Shown one piece after another: positions 23,739-37,000 of a DNA stretch of 64,000 nucleotides. Under the pieces are notes generated by a model that had not been told where the DNA came from, ran no database searches, and saw only the letters and a program-made list of their open reading frames with translations. Location of the stretch: the NCBI GenBank assembly GCA_963576565.1, contig OY755042.1:109359314-109423313 (forward strand), written 5' to 3'. Within the stretch, counting starts at the first letter, position 1. Each line of letters opens with the position of its first letter. The DNA is from Aspidapion aeneum. Taxonomy: Eukaryota; Arthropoda; Insecta; Coleoptera; Brentidae. The position numbers were made by a program, and so were the translations under genes.

Positions 23739-25025
23739 TGGTGTTGGCTTTGCTGTCCTTGTGTCTCAAAAATGTGCCAAAATATGCAACGGTATTGAAT
23801 TCACTCTCGGGAGGAATGTGTCACTTTCACAGGGCAGCTAGAAGGCGGCCTACAAAATCGAATTTTTTACTTAAACTGAGCACCGGCTGGACCCTGTTTT
23901 TAGGTGTATACGTGTCTGTGCTTATCAGATAAAAATGATAACGGATAATTTTTAAGTAAATCTAATTAATTGTCGTTGTCTGATAACGTTCATTGTTTAC
24001 CTTATCAGAAATATTTACCTTTTTCAGCATGAAATATAATTTTCTGTGGCGAAAAACTGCACCATACCTTGCTGACGAAAGTTGTTATTGAACGATTGGC
24101 GAGAAGTTTGCTGTTAATCCAAATTAAAATCTTATCAAAAATTTTGGCCATTTGTTCTGAGATATTTAAGGGTCACTTACCCTTAGTGCCACCTAATTTT
24201 ATGTAATACCCTGTTTCCACCAATTCAAGCCCACCCCAATTCAAAAAACGATGTGATGGCCCATGGATTTGAACCGGTTTTAAATGCAATGTCACCTGAT
24301 GCGTTTTTTGATTCGGGGTGGGCATGCATTGATGAAAACCGGGTGTAAGAAAATCTCAAAAATAAGACAATTTATAATAATTTCAATACCAAAATATTGA
24401 CCATTTTCAAATAATGAATAGAAATAAAGTAAGTATTATTGTTAAAGTGAATTCGCCCTCTCAGCTTTAGGCACAAATGTTCCAAAAATAAAATATTAAA
24501 CCCACCATTAGATACCTCTTAAACAAAAAAAAATATAAAAAAAAACGTCGGCAAATTGATCTAAAACAGAAATTGATAAAAAAACGGGTAAAAAAATAAA
24601 CAAAAACTTATTTTTCTTCTGGTTTTAATTTAAAAAAAAAAACAAAATTATTCTTAAATTTATTTTCTGGCTAAAATTTGAAAAGTAATTTGTGAACAGC
24701 AGTGTGTGCAAGGTGAGGCCGGTGCAAACCATGTTACTTTAGGTGCGCTCCTAACACTTAGGTGTGCCCTAGCTATTCTTGCTCTAGATGAGCTTGGGGC
24801 AAATGGCTGAGTTGGCCTTTTAGCCAAAAGTCAGCTGGGCGACGTCATATACAAAAATAAATAAAAATTTTCATAACCTCGGCGAAAGAAAAAGGAATGG
24901 TTTTATTTATTTTTTAATCAACAAAAGTACGTTTACTTTGTGTTTCCTTTTGTTAACAATTCATTAAGCTTATAGGAAAGTACAAGATAACCATACAAAA
25001 CTTGCCCAGAAAACTGTACGATAAG
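23739..25025. promoter_or_regulatory. Divergent intergenic region between tetraspanin and fliI
   Basis: Both genes start outward from this gap of about 1.3 kb, so the two promoters and any 5' untranslated exons should lie here. No clear TATA box or initiator could be assigned. A small MITE (24206-24350) sits in the middle, about 470 bases from the tetraspanin start and 675 from the fliI start. Confidence 0.5.
24206..24350. mobile_element. Short MITE in the shared promoter region
   Basis: The two halves are inverted. The left has TACCCTGTTTCCACCAATTC and GCCCACCCC..TTCAAAAAACG, and the right has the reverse pattern ending GATGAAAACCGGGTGTAAG. The arms are about 60 bp each with a short spacer. 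No protein content. Confidence 0.65.
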
Positions 25026-25088
25026 ATGTCCAACACAGGGGTGTTGCCCTTTGTTAGGGGCATAGACTTTACCAGAAATGACTTCAGT
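25026..25088 (+). CDS. fliI: fliI exon 1
   Basis: This has 21 codons, [20 protein letters not shown] plus S, then a GTAAGT donor. GVLPFVRG is the conserved opening of flightless-1 and leads into the first leucine-rich repeat. It is far too short for ORF scanning and was found by reading for this motif. Confidence 0.92.
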
Positions 25089-28000
25089 GTAAGTAAACTT
25101 ATTTGTTTTACCATGGGACCTTAAGAAAGTAGTCTATAAATCACTAAATAGCTCTGAGGAACATGGGGCCGGTGCACTATCCGGACACACGATTTTTTGG
25201 AAAAAATAAAAATTAACTTAAAGTAGACCTTCTAAATAACGTTTTTCCAAAAAAAAATTTGCGGATTATCCAGTATTTTTTGAGAAAATAAATAAATAAA
25301 ACCTTAAAAAACACCTACAAAACAGCATTCTAACCTCACTTTTCATTCAATTTTGACTTTTTCAACCCCATCAAAACAAATCTGTGGCTTATATTTTGCA
25401 ACGTTGCCACGTTTCCGCAAAAATAATCAAAATAAGGAAACAAATATCATTAAATCTGTTTTGATCACACCTAAAAAGATAAAATTAACCAAACCTAGTA
25501 CAATGAAGCTTGTTGGCAATAAAATGATATTCTATTCTAAGTAACCCCAACCCAGCTCTACCTAAACCAACCCAAACCAAACTGAACCAAACCTAGTACA
25601 ACCTAACTAACCCCAACCCAGCTCTACCTAAACCAACCCAAACCGAACCCAACCCAACCGAACGGAACCCGCACGAACCGAACGGAACCCGAACGAAAAC
25701 AACCCGAACCGAACGGAACTAACGCGAACCGAACGGAACTAACCCGAACCGAGCAGAACCAACCGGTACCGAACCGAATTGAACCAATCCCAACCAAACC
25801 GAACCCGAACGGAACCGAGCCCAACCGAACCAAACGGAACTGAACCCACATCCGAACTGAACGGAACCAACCTGAACCGCAACCGAACCGAACCGATCCC
25901 AACCGACCAAAACAAAATAAACCAACCCATCCCAACTGAACCCAAACCAAACCTAAATCAAGGCTCCCCAGCTCTACCAAAACCAACCCAAACCCAAACT
26001 TTCTACAAATATAATGAAACATATCCTGATCCAAGCGTTCCCTTTTAATTTATTGGTTAAAAAAATATGAATGCCAGAAAGAAGGGACAATTAAATCAAA
26101 ATATTTTATTTTATTCCTGTGATGTGGCAACCTCGCATTTCCAGTCAGTCACGGAATATAAGATTAAAACCCCAGCAAATGGCCCAAAGTCCATAGTTTC
26201 TATGCCCAATATCCCTGTGTATGTGATTTTGTGTGCACTTTAGATAGAAATTGAAAAGTGTGTTTTTTATTAAAAAGACTATTTTTTTTTAAATTTTCCG
26301 TACCTAAATCAGTTTCAAGATCCCTAAATTACTATTTTCAAAAAGAATCGTCATCAAAAAATGTCTCGTTTTAGTGTCCGGATAGTGCACCGAAACCGAG
26401 GAACATATTATTTAGGAGCTATAAAAAAGGGTGTTTTTGAAGTACTTTTCAATCAAGGTGATGATTGATGATTCATATGTGAGTGGGCCTTGCAGCCCTT
26501 CCACTGCAACAGCCAGTGGGTCTATTGTGGCTGCAAGGACACAGATTAATATACTTAGGATAACAATATTTTTAGGAGGAGAAATTCCCTGAAGCAGTGA
26601 GTTGTATGACAGGAGTACAATGGCTCAAATTAGATCGTACCAATCTCAGTGAGATCCCAAATGAGATGGGAAACCTCATGAAATTAGAGCACCTCTCCCT
26701 GACTCGTAACAATTTAGAAAAACTATATGGAGAATTGACGGAGTTGAATTGTTTAAGGACACTTAATTTACGGCATAATCACATTAAAAGCTCTGGTGTT
26801 CCTCCTGAGTTATTTCATTTGGAAGAGCTGAGCACCTTAGATTTGAGCCATAATAATCTTAAAGAAGTGCCTGAAGGATTGGACAGGGCTAGGGCACTAT
26901 TGGTTTTGAATTTAAGTCATAATCAGTAAGTTGATCGTTTTAAAATCAAAAGAGAGGCTTGTAGTACCTTGATAGAAAGGTATTTTTATTGATTGAATTG
27001 ATTGACTTTAGATACAAGTCAGAAACATGCTCATGACATCAAAGTGCATGAAAAATTGTGTAAAACCCCTTTTCACTTGAAGTTTCTCATTCTGTTTAAA
27101 ATTTTGATATGGGGGGACAGTATTTACAAACACCCTGTATATCAAAAAATATATATTTGAAGAACACCAATTTAAAAAATGTAAATTTAAGGTTGCTTTT
27201 TATTACACTTTAAAAAGAGGAAAGATAAAGAAAAAAGTAGTAACATAATAAAAACTATTGGAAAAGAAAGGAAATATGTATATAAAAAAAATAATAACAT
27301 TGACATTAATATTTATTCATACCATATGATCTTTTTAACTTGTTAATGTATGGATTTATTTAATTCTTACTTCTTTATTAATATCTTTGTTTGAGTTATA
27401 TAGTTTCCCTGTAATAAACAATTCAAGTTTGTTGGAAAATTAAATTAATTATTATATTAAAGAAAAAAGAAGTATAGTTTTTGCAAAGTCACTTGAATAA
27501 CTCCTAATATGGGGTTCTATCGATTTCATTAAATTTTTCTTCAGTCTGCCCTTCAAAAGTTATCCAAATTCATATAAAATCTTCCTGGTATAATTTCAAC
27601 CCTACCGACACAGAAGAGGTGCGACTCTTTGCGGTCCAACCACAAAGTATTTGTTTTCAGACCTACCGAGCACAGGTGGATAGATGGCACCTGATTGGCA
27701 GATTTTTTTGAGATGCGCTTTTAATTGCTTTTGGGTGTGTTTTTCATGACCCCTTTAGTCGGCAGTATGCAGAGTTAGAAAATAAATCAGTGTCGTTTCT
27801 GTAGGTGTAGGAATATAATATAATATATAAAAGTTTTATAATCTATTTTTATTTCTTTAGTTTACGCCATAATTAAATGAAATAATTTTTATGAATATAT
27901 CTACCGCCGCCCATGTCACTTTCTATAAAGGATATGCCGATGGTCGGCTTTTATCTTTGTTCAACTGACAGCAAAAACTATACTTACAAGTATTTATTTT

Positions 28001-31000
28001 ATTTTAGTATTGATGCCATTCCCAACTCCCTTTTTATTAATTTGACTGATCTACTGTTCCTGGATTTAAGCAACAATAATTTGGAGACATTGCCACCCCA
28101 AACTAGGAGGTTGGCTAATTTGCAGAGTTTGGTACTCAATAACAATCCTTTGGGACATTTTCAACTCAGGTAGGTACTTATTAATGCCCCTCATATTATG
28201 GGCCAATATACAACTACATGGGGATTTTGGAAAAGGTAAGAGATCCTAGAAGCCCAATCAGTTGCCGTATCAAAATTAAAAATATCTACAGGTCTTTTTA
28301 AAATATCAAGCAAAAACTGAAAATTGTTTTTTTTGAAAAATTGAAATATTGCCGCCATCTTGCAAACAAATTTAATGAAATTTGGTAGTTTTGTATAAGC
28401 AACTGCAGCCAATCGAATGATGTTAAAAAAAATTTTCTAGGCCTTCTAGTTTTTTTGAAACCATAGCCAACTTTGTTATCTCTTATTACCGCCATATTGA
28501 ATTTATATGTCAATGTGTTTTATTTATTTTTCATTATAGACAGCTGCCATCCCTTGTAAATTTGGAAACCCTCCACCTAAGAAACACACAACGAAATCTG
28601 ACAAACTTCCCAGCCAGTTTGGAGCACTTGACAGTTTTGGCAGATGTCGATTTAGCTCAAAACGCTTTACCGAAAGTACCCGACGCTTTGTACTGTTTAC
28701 CGAATCTGAAGAGACTTAATTTGAGCGATAACGAGATCACAGAGCTTTCCACAGGTGAGTTTTTCTGGAGACAGGTCAACACCTAATTCTTTGCCCTGCC
28801 AAGTAGTAGACACACAACATCCCTGTCTTAAGCTTTTCGTTACCAGGAATTCTTTTGAAAGCCTATTTCCAATTTTTATTTTAGATTTGGACCCTTTGTA
28901 TAGTTCTTTTATCGCTTTTATGTATATGGATGATTCTACAAAAATGGTACTGTGGAGTGGGAATGCATATTTTTCAAACACAGACTGCAAATGAAGCATA
29001 GTTTTAGTTATAAGATTTAAAACGAAATGTTTTCTTTATGGAGCATTTGAGATTAATGTATAAAAAAAATTGCAAGTTTATAATTTTTTTTATTACAAAT
29101 CAAATCTCATTCCTCTGGTGTAGTCCCAAACCAAATATTAAAAACTCAGATTGAAAAAAATATCCTAATAATTAATATTTAACCAAGTCTTAACTATTTA
29201 TCGAAAAATTGATAAAACTTAAGTTTGCAGTCATATTTTTGAAAATCCGAATTTACATCTTCCCGGAAAATTTTACAATTTTAAACGTGCACATTTTTAA
29301 TAACACAATATTTGTGAATACCACCGGTTAATTTCTAGAGAAAGAGACGGCCCTGGATATCTAAATTACTTGTGAGGGTGACAAGTTGTGACAGATAATG
29401 TCAACTTTAGTTTGGTTTAAGTTATAGATCTTTTTATTTTCGGCAGAAAATTAGTTTTTTTCGGAGAAATCAAAAAGGAACGCTTCAATTATCATTCCTC
29501 TGGTAAGTAAATATTCGACTGATATCAATAGTATAATTTTTTTGTTGATTGTTTTAAAATTATAAGTATAGGAACTTTGTTTATATAAAACTTAAGTTTG
29601 GAAAACCATTAAAAAACTCATTCCTCTGGTACTCATCCCTCTGGAATGTTTATGCAATAATTCCTAAAATTCGGGAAAATAAATGTTTCTTAGCTTACAC
29701 CTAATTAGTTACATAAATTTAACAAAACAAAATTATTTACTGTGCTGTACTGTTATTTAAAGGCAATGACCAAAAATGATATCCATATAGCCCACTTTTG
29801 ATAGAATTATCCATGTATGATTGATATTAGTTTGCTCTAACACTGTCCATAATTTTTTTGCTGGAACGGTATCATATGCTTTTTGTAGGTCCACAAAGGT
29901 AACATAAGTCTATATTTCTGGCACTTCTTTTCTCAATTACTTGTTTAAGACAAAAGAATATTATCACTACAAGATCTGCCTGCACTTTGCTCTTCTTCTT
30001 CTTGTTCATGAAAATCATTCTCTATTAGATTTCTAAGAATCCTACCGTACAATCTACTTAGAGTACTAGAATATTACTTACTGAAATTCCTCTGTAATTG
30101 TTGCAATTATCTAAACACCTGAATCCTCGTGGTCAGTATAGCTTTTACTCTAATGGTATAACTCAACTATTACTACTTCTTTAGCCATAGAAAACTGGAC
30201 CAAACTAGAAACTCTGAACCTGTCTCACAACAAACTGACAGCCCTCCCTTCCACCCTGTGCAATCTCCAGTCGCTAAGAAGGCTTTATGTCAACGATAAC
30301 CAACTGGATTTTGAAGGGATTCCTTCGGGCGTCGGCCGCTTGGGAGCGCTCGAGATTTTTTCCGCTGCTCACAATCAACTCGAGATGATTCCTGAAGGCC
30401 TGTGCAGGTAAGTCTGTCAAATTAATATACAAGGTGACCCAGTTTAAATTTTAACTCATATATCTATTATAGATATATGTTTTAACTAGATTACTTGAAA
30501 ATTTTGAATAAAAATACGTTTTTCATTTCATTTCATCACATTTCAAAATTTTTTTTTAAAAAATCCCACAACAAGCCAATTTATGTTTTGTCAAAGGAAT
30601 ATTTTGTGGTGACTCTTATTTCTTATTTTATTTTACCTTCGTAGCCTGCGCAGCAATGGCTAGAAATGAGATTGATTTCGACGAAATTTTTTTTGAGATA
30701 ACGCCGAAAATGTTTTATTTGGGTGTTTTTTTACCTATCTTAGTAATATCGTCGGGACCAGTGGCGGCTGGTGATGTTATAAATTGGGGGGGGCAGAAAG
30801 GATCCCGCCCGGAGCTTAAGGGCGATGGCTTTCGGTTGGATTTCTTTTAAATTTTAGTATGTTGTAGATCTTGATGCCCTGATGAAAAGCTATCATCGCC
30901 CCATCGTCGTCCGACCTATGGTTTCAACGATACAAGGGTTCAAAGTTTTAGCTTTTGTGCATTTTTCACAAAAAACTATTTCAAGTAATTTCTACCTATT

Positions 31001-34000
31001 CTGAAAAATGATATTGGCTGTTATATATCAAACGTTAGGCCACAAGTAGAGCTTAATAAACAAACAAAACATTGGGCCTATTAATAGTTTGCTACATTGC
31101 GTTCCAAACATAAAAATTATTAAAAAATATTTATTCAAAAAACGATGCTTTACAGATGAATTAACTATAAAAAAAGAACAAACGGTGGAATTTTTTTTGA
31201 TTTTTCCTGTCTTTTAGAAATCTCCCAAAGAAACCAGAATATGTATAGATGGTAAAAGTCGGTTTGTAAAGTTTTTCACAAAACGCTGTAAAACTCTAAG
31301 CTTTTTAGGATTTTAATGTTTTTTTTTAGAAATGCAAAATACTTTCGCTTTTTTTTAACGATAATATTTCAACAAATATAATTATGAGGTTAATGGAATG
31401 ATTTTTGTTGCTCACAGTACTTTTTAGCTCACACTACTACTATAAGTAGTGTGAACTATGGTGATCCTAATTTTTTCGAAAAAAAAAAAGTTGCTCCGAT
31501 TTCAAAAATTTTTATATATCTTTGCGTTTCAGATGATTTTGAAACTTTTTTGTTTTGCTGTCTGTCTGTCTGTCTGTATGTCTGTCTGTAACGACCAACC
31601 AGCATAACTCAAAAACCGCTTGTCCGATTTTAATGAAATTTGGTACCTAAGTTGGGTCTTGGGCCGTGATGGTCCTATTTAAAAATGAACAAAATCCACC
31701 GAACGCAAGCCAAATAAAAGGGTGGGGGTAGATTCCAAAAATTAGAGTTTATGTGAAAATATGGCGTGTGTGATATCAAACGAAAGGTAATTAAGTCTGG
31801 AGGTAAAAAAAATGAATTTTAGTTTATTTTTTAAAAAAGGGTGGGGGTAGATGTCAAAAATTAGAGTTTAAGTGAAAATATGGCGTGTGTGATATCAAAC
31901 GAAAGGTAATTGAGTCTGGAGTTAAACAAAATACATTTTAGTTTTTTTTTAAGGGTGGGGGGTAGATTAAAAAAATTTGAGTTTAAGTCAAAACATGGCT
32001 TGTGTGGTATCAAACGAAAGGTAATTGAGTCTGGAGTTGAATAAAATATATTTCAGTTTTTGATTATATTAGCTCACACTATAACTATAGTACCTAGTGT
32101 GAGCTTAGGTGCCCATAGATTGGCAGAGTATTTAATCATTTATTCATTCAATGGCGTGCAATTTACCAAGATAAATGTTCGGAATCCTAACTTCAAAGAT
32201 TATAGATTGCCTAACTTCTTTTGACATTGATTGTTTTGCGACATTAATAAAAAAGTTTAACAATATGATTTTGTCAATTTGACATTGGTAAGTTAGTGAA
32301 ACGAGCTAATGGTGAGCTTTACACGAAAAAAAGTTATACCGGGTGGTCCAAAAAATACCGGACAATTTTTTTTCATTATAACTTTTGAATTATACGATTG
32401 ATTTTAATATAATAAACTGCACTTGGCAGAGAATTAATCAGAGTTTTGACTAAATATATTTTTTGTCCGAGATCTCAAAATCCAAGAAGGCGGACGAAAA
32501 TAAAACATGTTCGCAACATAAGAATAAACGAGCATTTTTGAAGGGTAAAATTTTATTTCGTCCGCCATCTTGGATTTTGAGATATCGGACAAAAAATATA
32601 TTTAATCAGATCTCTGATTAATTCTCTGCCAAGCGCAGTTTGTCCCATTATAATCGATTGTATAGTTCAAAAGTTATAATGAAAAAAAATTATCCGGTTT
32701 TTTTGGCTCACCCGGTATAACTTTCTTTCATGTAGAGCTCACCTTTAGCTCGTTTCACTAACCTACCATTGTCAAATTGATAGATTATATTGTTAAACTT
32801 TTTTATTTAACTTATAATGTCGCCAAAAAATCAATGTCAAAAGAAGTTAAGATTTCGAACATTTATCTTGGTCAATAACTAACTAACAATAACAAACAAT
32901 AATATAATTTTTCAGAATAGGTAGAAATAACCTGAAATATCAAACAAGTTTCGTGGCTAATCGGGCAAAAAGGAGTTTTTTGTTTCCCTTATATTTTCCG
33001 TGGGTAGCCTGAAAGCTTAACCTCACGGGGGTCCAAGATCTAATTGACACCTTCAGGCTACCCACGGAAAATATAAGGGAAACAAAAAACTCCTTTTTGC
33101 CCGATTAGCCACGAAACTTGTTTGATTTTTAAATTCACGGGTACGAAATTCCACGTTTGTTAGTATTATTTGGCTTAAAAATTCCGTTGATTGACGCTCA
33201 CTGTTTTGAAGACGGGTAAAAATGCAATCTGTGTTGATCCGGCCTGAAAGACAAAGAGCTGTCGTAGGTCACGGACTATAGTTGTTTTCTTTTATTTGCA
33301 TTCGATCTTTTCATTGATCGATATTGTATAGCAGTGTTTTTGCCTGCTTTTGGTTTTTTGTTTCTCTCGTATCTCGGTAGATGGCGCCTCTTGCTATAGT
33401 TCGCTCACTAATTACATTTAATTAGAGACAAAACCGTCTGATTAACTTCGCAAGATTTGTCACATTGACCAGCAGTGTTCTGAGGAGTCCCATAAGGACG
33501 AAACGGTTAACTGTCAACACTTATTAGGTGTCCATTAGATCTTGGACCCCCGTGAGGTTAAGCTTTCTGGCTACCCACGGAAAATCTAAGGGAAACAAAA
33601 AACTCCTTTTTGCCCGATTAGCCACGAAACTTGTTTGATTTTTAAATTCACGGGTACGAAATTCCACGTTTGTTAACCTGAAATAGTTTTTTTCTGAAAA
33701 ATGCACAAAAGCTAAAAACTGAAAATTTGAACCTCTGTATCTTAGAAACCATAGGTTGGACGGCGCTGGGGCTAGGATAACTTTTCATCAGGGCATCAAG
33801 GTCTACAACATACTGAAATTTAAAAGAAATCCAACCGAAAGCCACCGCCCATAAGCTCCGGGCGGGATCCTTTATATTGCATGAAAAAGGAGATAAAAAA
33901 ACTTACCTAAACAATTTTATTTTAGCATTTTACAAACAAGCAGATAGATAAAGTCCATTTGCCTTTCTTTGACATGCGCAAAGTGCTCAACGCCAAGTTT

Positions 34001-37000
34001 ACTAAAATTGTCTGTAGTCAACAATTTTCTTTCAATTGAACACACAGCGTTCAATCTGCTTTCAGACAGTGTACATGTTTTAATACGCTTTTAATGAGCG
34101 TTCACATTCAACTGTTGTCATAGGCGCGTTGTCAAAGAACATAATATGTTCTCTGCCTATAGGCACTATTCAATTGGCACCTAATCTCAGTTTTGCCTAG
34201 CATAGAAAATGCTATGTGGTTATTTAAATGAGTAGCACTTACTTTGCGTCTTTTTAACTTTTGTTGATAATAAGACAAATAAAGCAGAAAAAAGCACAAC
34301 CAGTTTTCAGCATCATATTATTTTGTCATGAAATTTTCTATTATAAGTTTTTTTGGAACACCCCTCTGCATTACTTGCACTAAAATTTTGGTTAATGTTT
34401 AGGTCCGGTCTATGTAGCCTTAAAGATTTTATTTGTAATCGAAGTTCATATGTCAACGTATTTAAATTTGCACAGTTAATTATATAATTGACGGTATTTA
34501 TTTCCATTTTGAAAACGAACGAAAGCAAACATTAGACACGCGACCGGCAAAGGTTTTTAACAAACTCATACGTCTTCACTAAGGATCGAACCGGCAACGC
34601 GTCGGATGGGCAACGAACGTTTTCGCACGATGACAAACAGTCCTCCCGCCCCCGCGCTTGAACACCCACCCATACATTGGGAAAAAACGGGTGAAATTGA
34701 AATTTTGTCCCGCTTGGTGCTGCCGGCTTGTAATTATTTACGCTAAAAAAGTTTACCCAATTAATCGCCTTTTGTTAACCACAAACATGTCGTAAGGAAA
34801 GTTTTAACTTTTTTTAAATAAATCATTATTAAAAATACTGTTTCTAGTCTAGTCATGGATCCATTTATTTTAAGGTGTGGTTCCCTCAAAAAACTCAACC
34901 TAAGTTCAAATCGACTGATTACCCTACCAGACGCTATTCATCTTTTAAACGACTTGGATCTTTTGGACTTGAAAAATAATCCTGACCTCATCATGCCTCC
35001 GAAGCCGAAAGAAATGACTCAAGGAGCCGGTATTGAGTTTTACAATATTGACTTTTCTCTTCAAAATCAGCTGAGGTTGGCTGGGGCGCATGTACCCACG
35101 CCTGCGCCTTCTCAAAGTAAGTAAATGATCTAGTTGCAAGTGAGTCTGCTGAGATGCGTTCAAATTTTTCGTTGGTTACAGCCACAGTATACTAATTATT
35201 TATAGTAAGGAAAGCACCCCGGTCTTGTCATAATACTGTTATACATACCCCCTGTATACATTAGTTCGGAATACAAAGTTCGAGAGGCGCTTATTACAGA
35301 CCGTCACCCCTGGTATAAAAATATTATGTACAGACTCCTGTGCTGTCGCCATGGACACTAACCGCTACTCTCGGTATATGTTTTTGATTATGACTGACAT
35401 TGGCAAAACAGATAAAAATATGACGTAAATGTAAGTCGGCATTTTTCATTTGTGGTTGCAGTTTTTCGTGATTTTTCGACTTTTTACCTTATTTTTAAAA
35501 GTGTTTTTTGCTAAATTGTGGCCTATCGGTAATTGAGAAATTTAAAAGAAAACAATTTTGTGTTCTTGGGTGCGAAGACTATGTCAGCAAGCGCCATTCC
35601 CAAACGGAACCTAAAAAAATACTTCGGCAAAAAAACTAACTTTGACGAAAGACGAAATTCACAAATATATAGTGTGTGATGGACACGTTGAACCTGGACG
35701 GAGTTTTAAATGTTTAGTTTTAAATTTTAATATTTGAAAAAACATAGATTATTTCACTATACTTATATACAGGGTCCGGCAGAATGATCTCCCTTAATAA
35801 AAACGCCATTGTAAATGCTATATATATTTCATTTTTTTCGGTACACAGTCGAAGCTGATTTCTGAAAGTTTCACTCGTGCAGTAACTCTAAAGCGATATT
35901 CCTGTAATTTCTTGGTGTATTGCTGCTTTCAATTCGTCAATGGTTCGGGAATAGTGTTCAGATATTCCCAAAGTATCTAGAACTAAAGCATGCCTACCAA
36001 GTGCGAAGTGAGTACGAAAAGTTCTTTGTGTCGTAATCACAGATTCGTTACCTACTTTTGATTAATGTCTCGATAACGAGGACACGATGGCAAGGTAATG
36101 GCAAGCCGCGAGCTACCAACCAACTACGCTAAGCTTCCCCTGTCTTAAGTGATTCAGGCACAGTGGCAGTGCAAAATATGGGAGATCATTATGCCGAACC
36201 CTATTTAATTAAATGAATATCCGGCAATATTCACTTTACTTACGTTACATTTTTTTATTTTTCATGAAAAAACAATTTAAAAAGTTTCCGTTTATAGAAA
36301 CATAACCTATATTTGCAACATTATTAAGTTTGTAAAAGTATACATTATTAATTTAAGTTAATTTAGAATGTGTCAATATTTTCTATGCACTAATAAAAAG
36401 GAATTTACTGTAGAATATTCGTCAAAAAGCCTTTTTTTAACTAGGAAATTAGCCTCTCAAGGAAATTTATGTACCTAAATGAATGGGAAACAAACTTTTA
36501 AACCTTATAAATTGAATAAAAATTTAACTTTCCTTTTTTTTATTGCTAGTAGTCATTAATTTGATTAAGCTTCCTTATTGATTTGTGTTTATAGAGTATT
36601 TTTAAGCAAATTTAGCTTTGACACAAAATAACTCATTTTTATCAGCGCGCATCGTTTAAATTTAAAACTATGTAATTGACGAGCAGAATGAGTTTTTTAG
36701 TGTTAAAATTTAATTTGATAAAAACTGTTATATTAAAAGATGTAGCTTGATTGGAGAATGATTTCATTGATGGCTATGAGCATCCGGTATACAATAATTT
36801 GAAAAGCCATCAGCTGATTCGTGCACGACACCCCGGTATACTGCGCCAATTTAGTAATACAACTCCCACCGTGTAAGTGTCTGGTCTATCTCTGTCATTC
36901 GTCTATGGTTACAGCTTACTTTTGTATAATTAACAGTTTTTCTTTTCGCGCCATTTTGCAGTAAATAAATTTATTTTGTATGCATTTTAAAGTCACAGGG

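Noticed and set aside
25624..26048. Several open frames rich in Gly/Val/Phe or Pro/Asn/Thr on both strands
   Set aside because: All arise from the AACCGAACGG-type minisatellite in fliI intron 1.
28562..28786. Independent LRR gene at 28562
   Set aside because: It is the inside of fliI exon 4. The frame runs past the true donor at 28755.
34855..34874. ATG upstream of fliI exon 6 as an alternative start
   Set aside because: It lies before the acceptor in intronic or element sequence, and the conserved protein continues from exon 5 across the splice.
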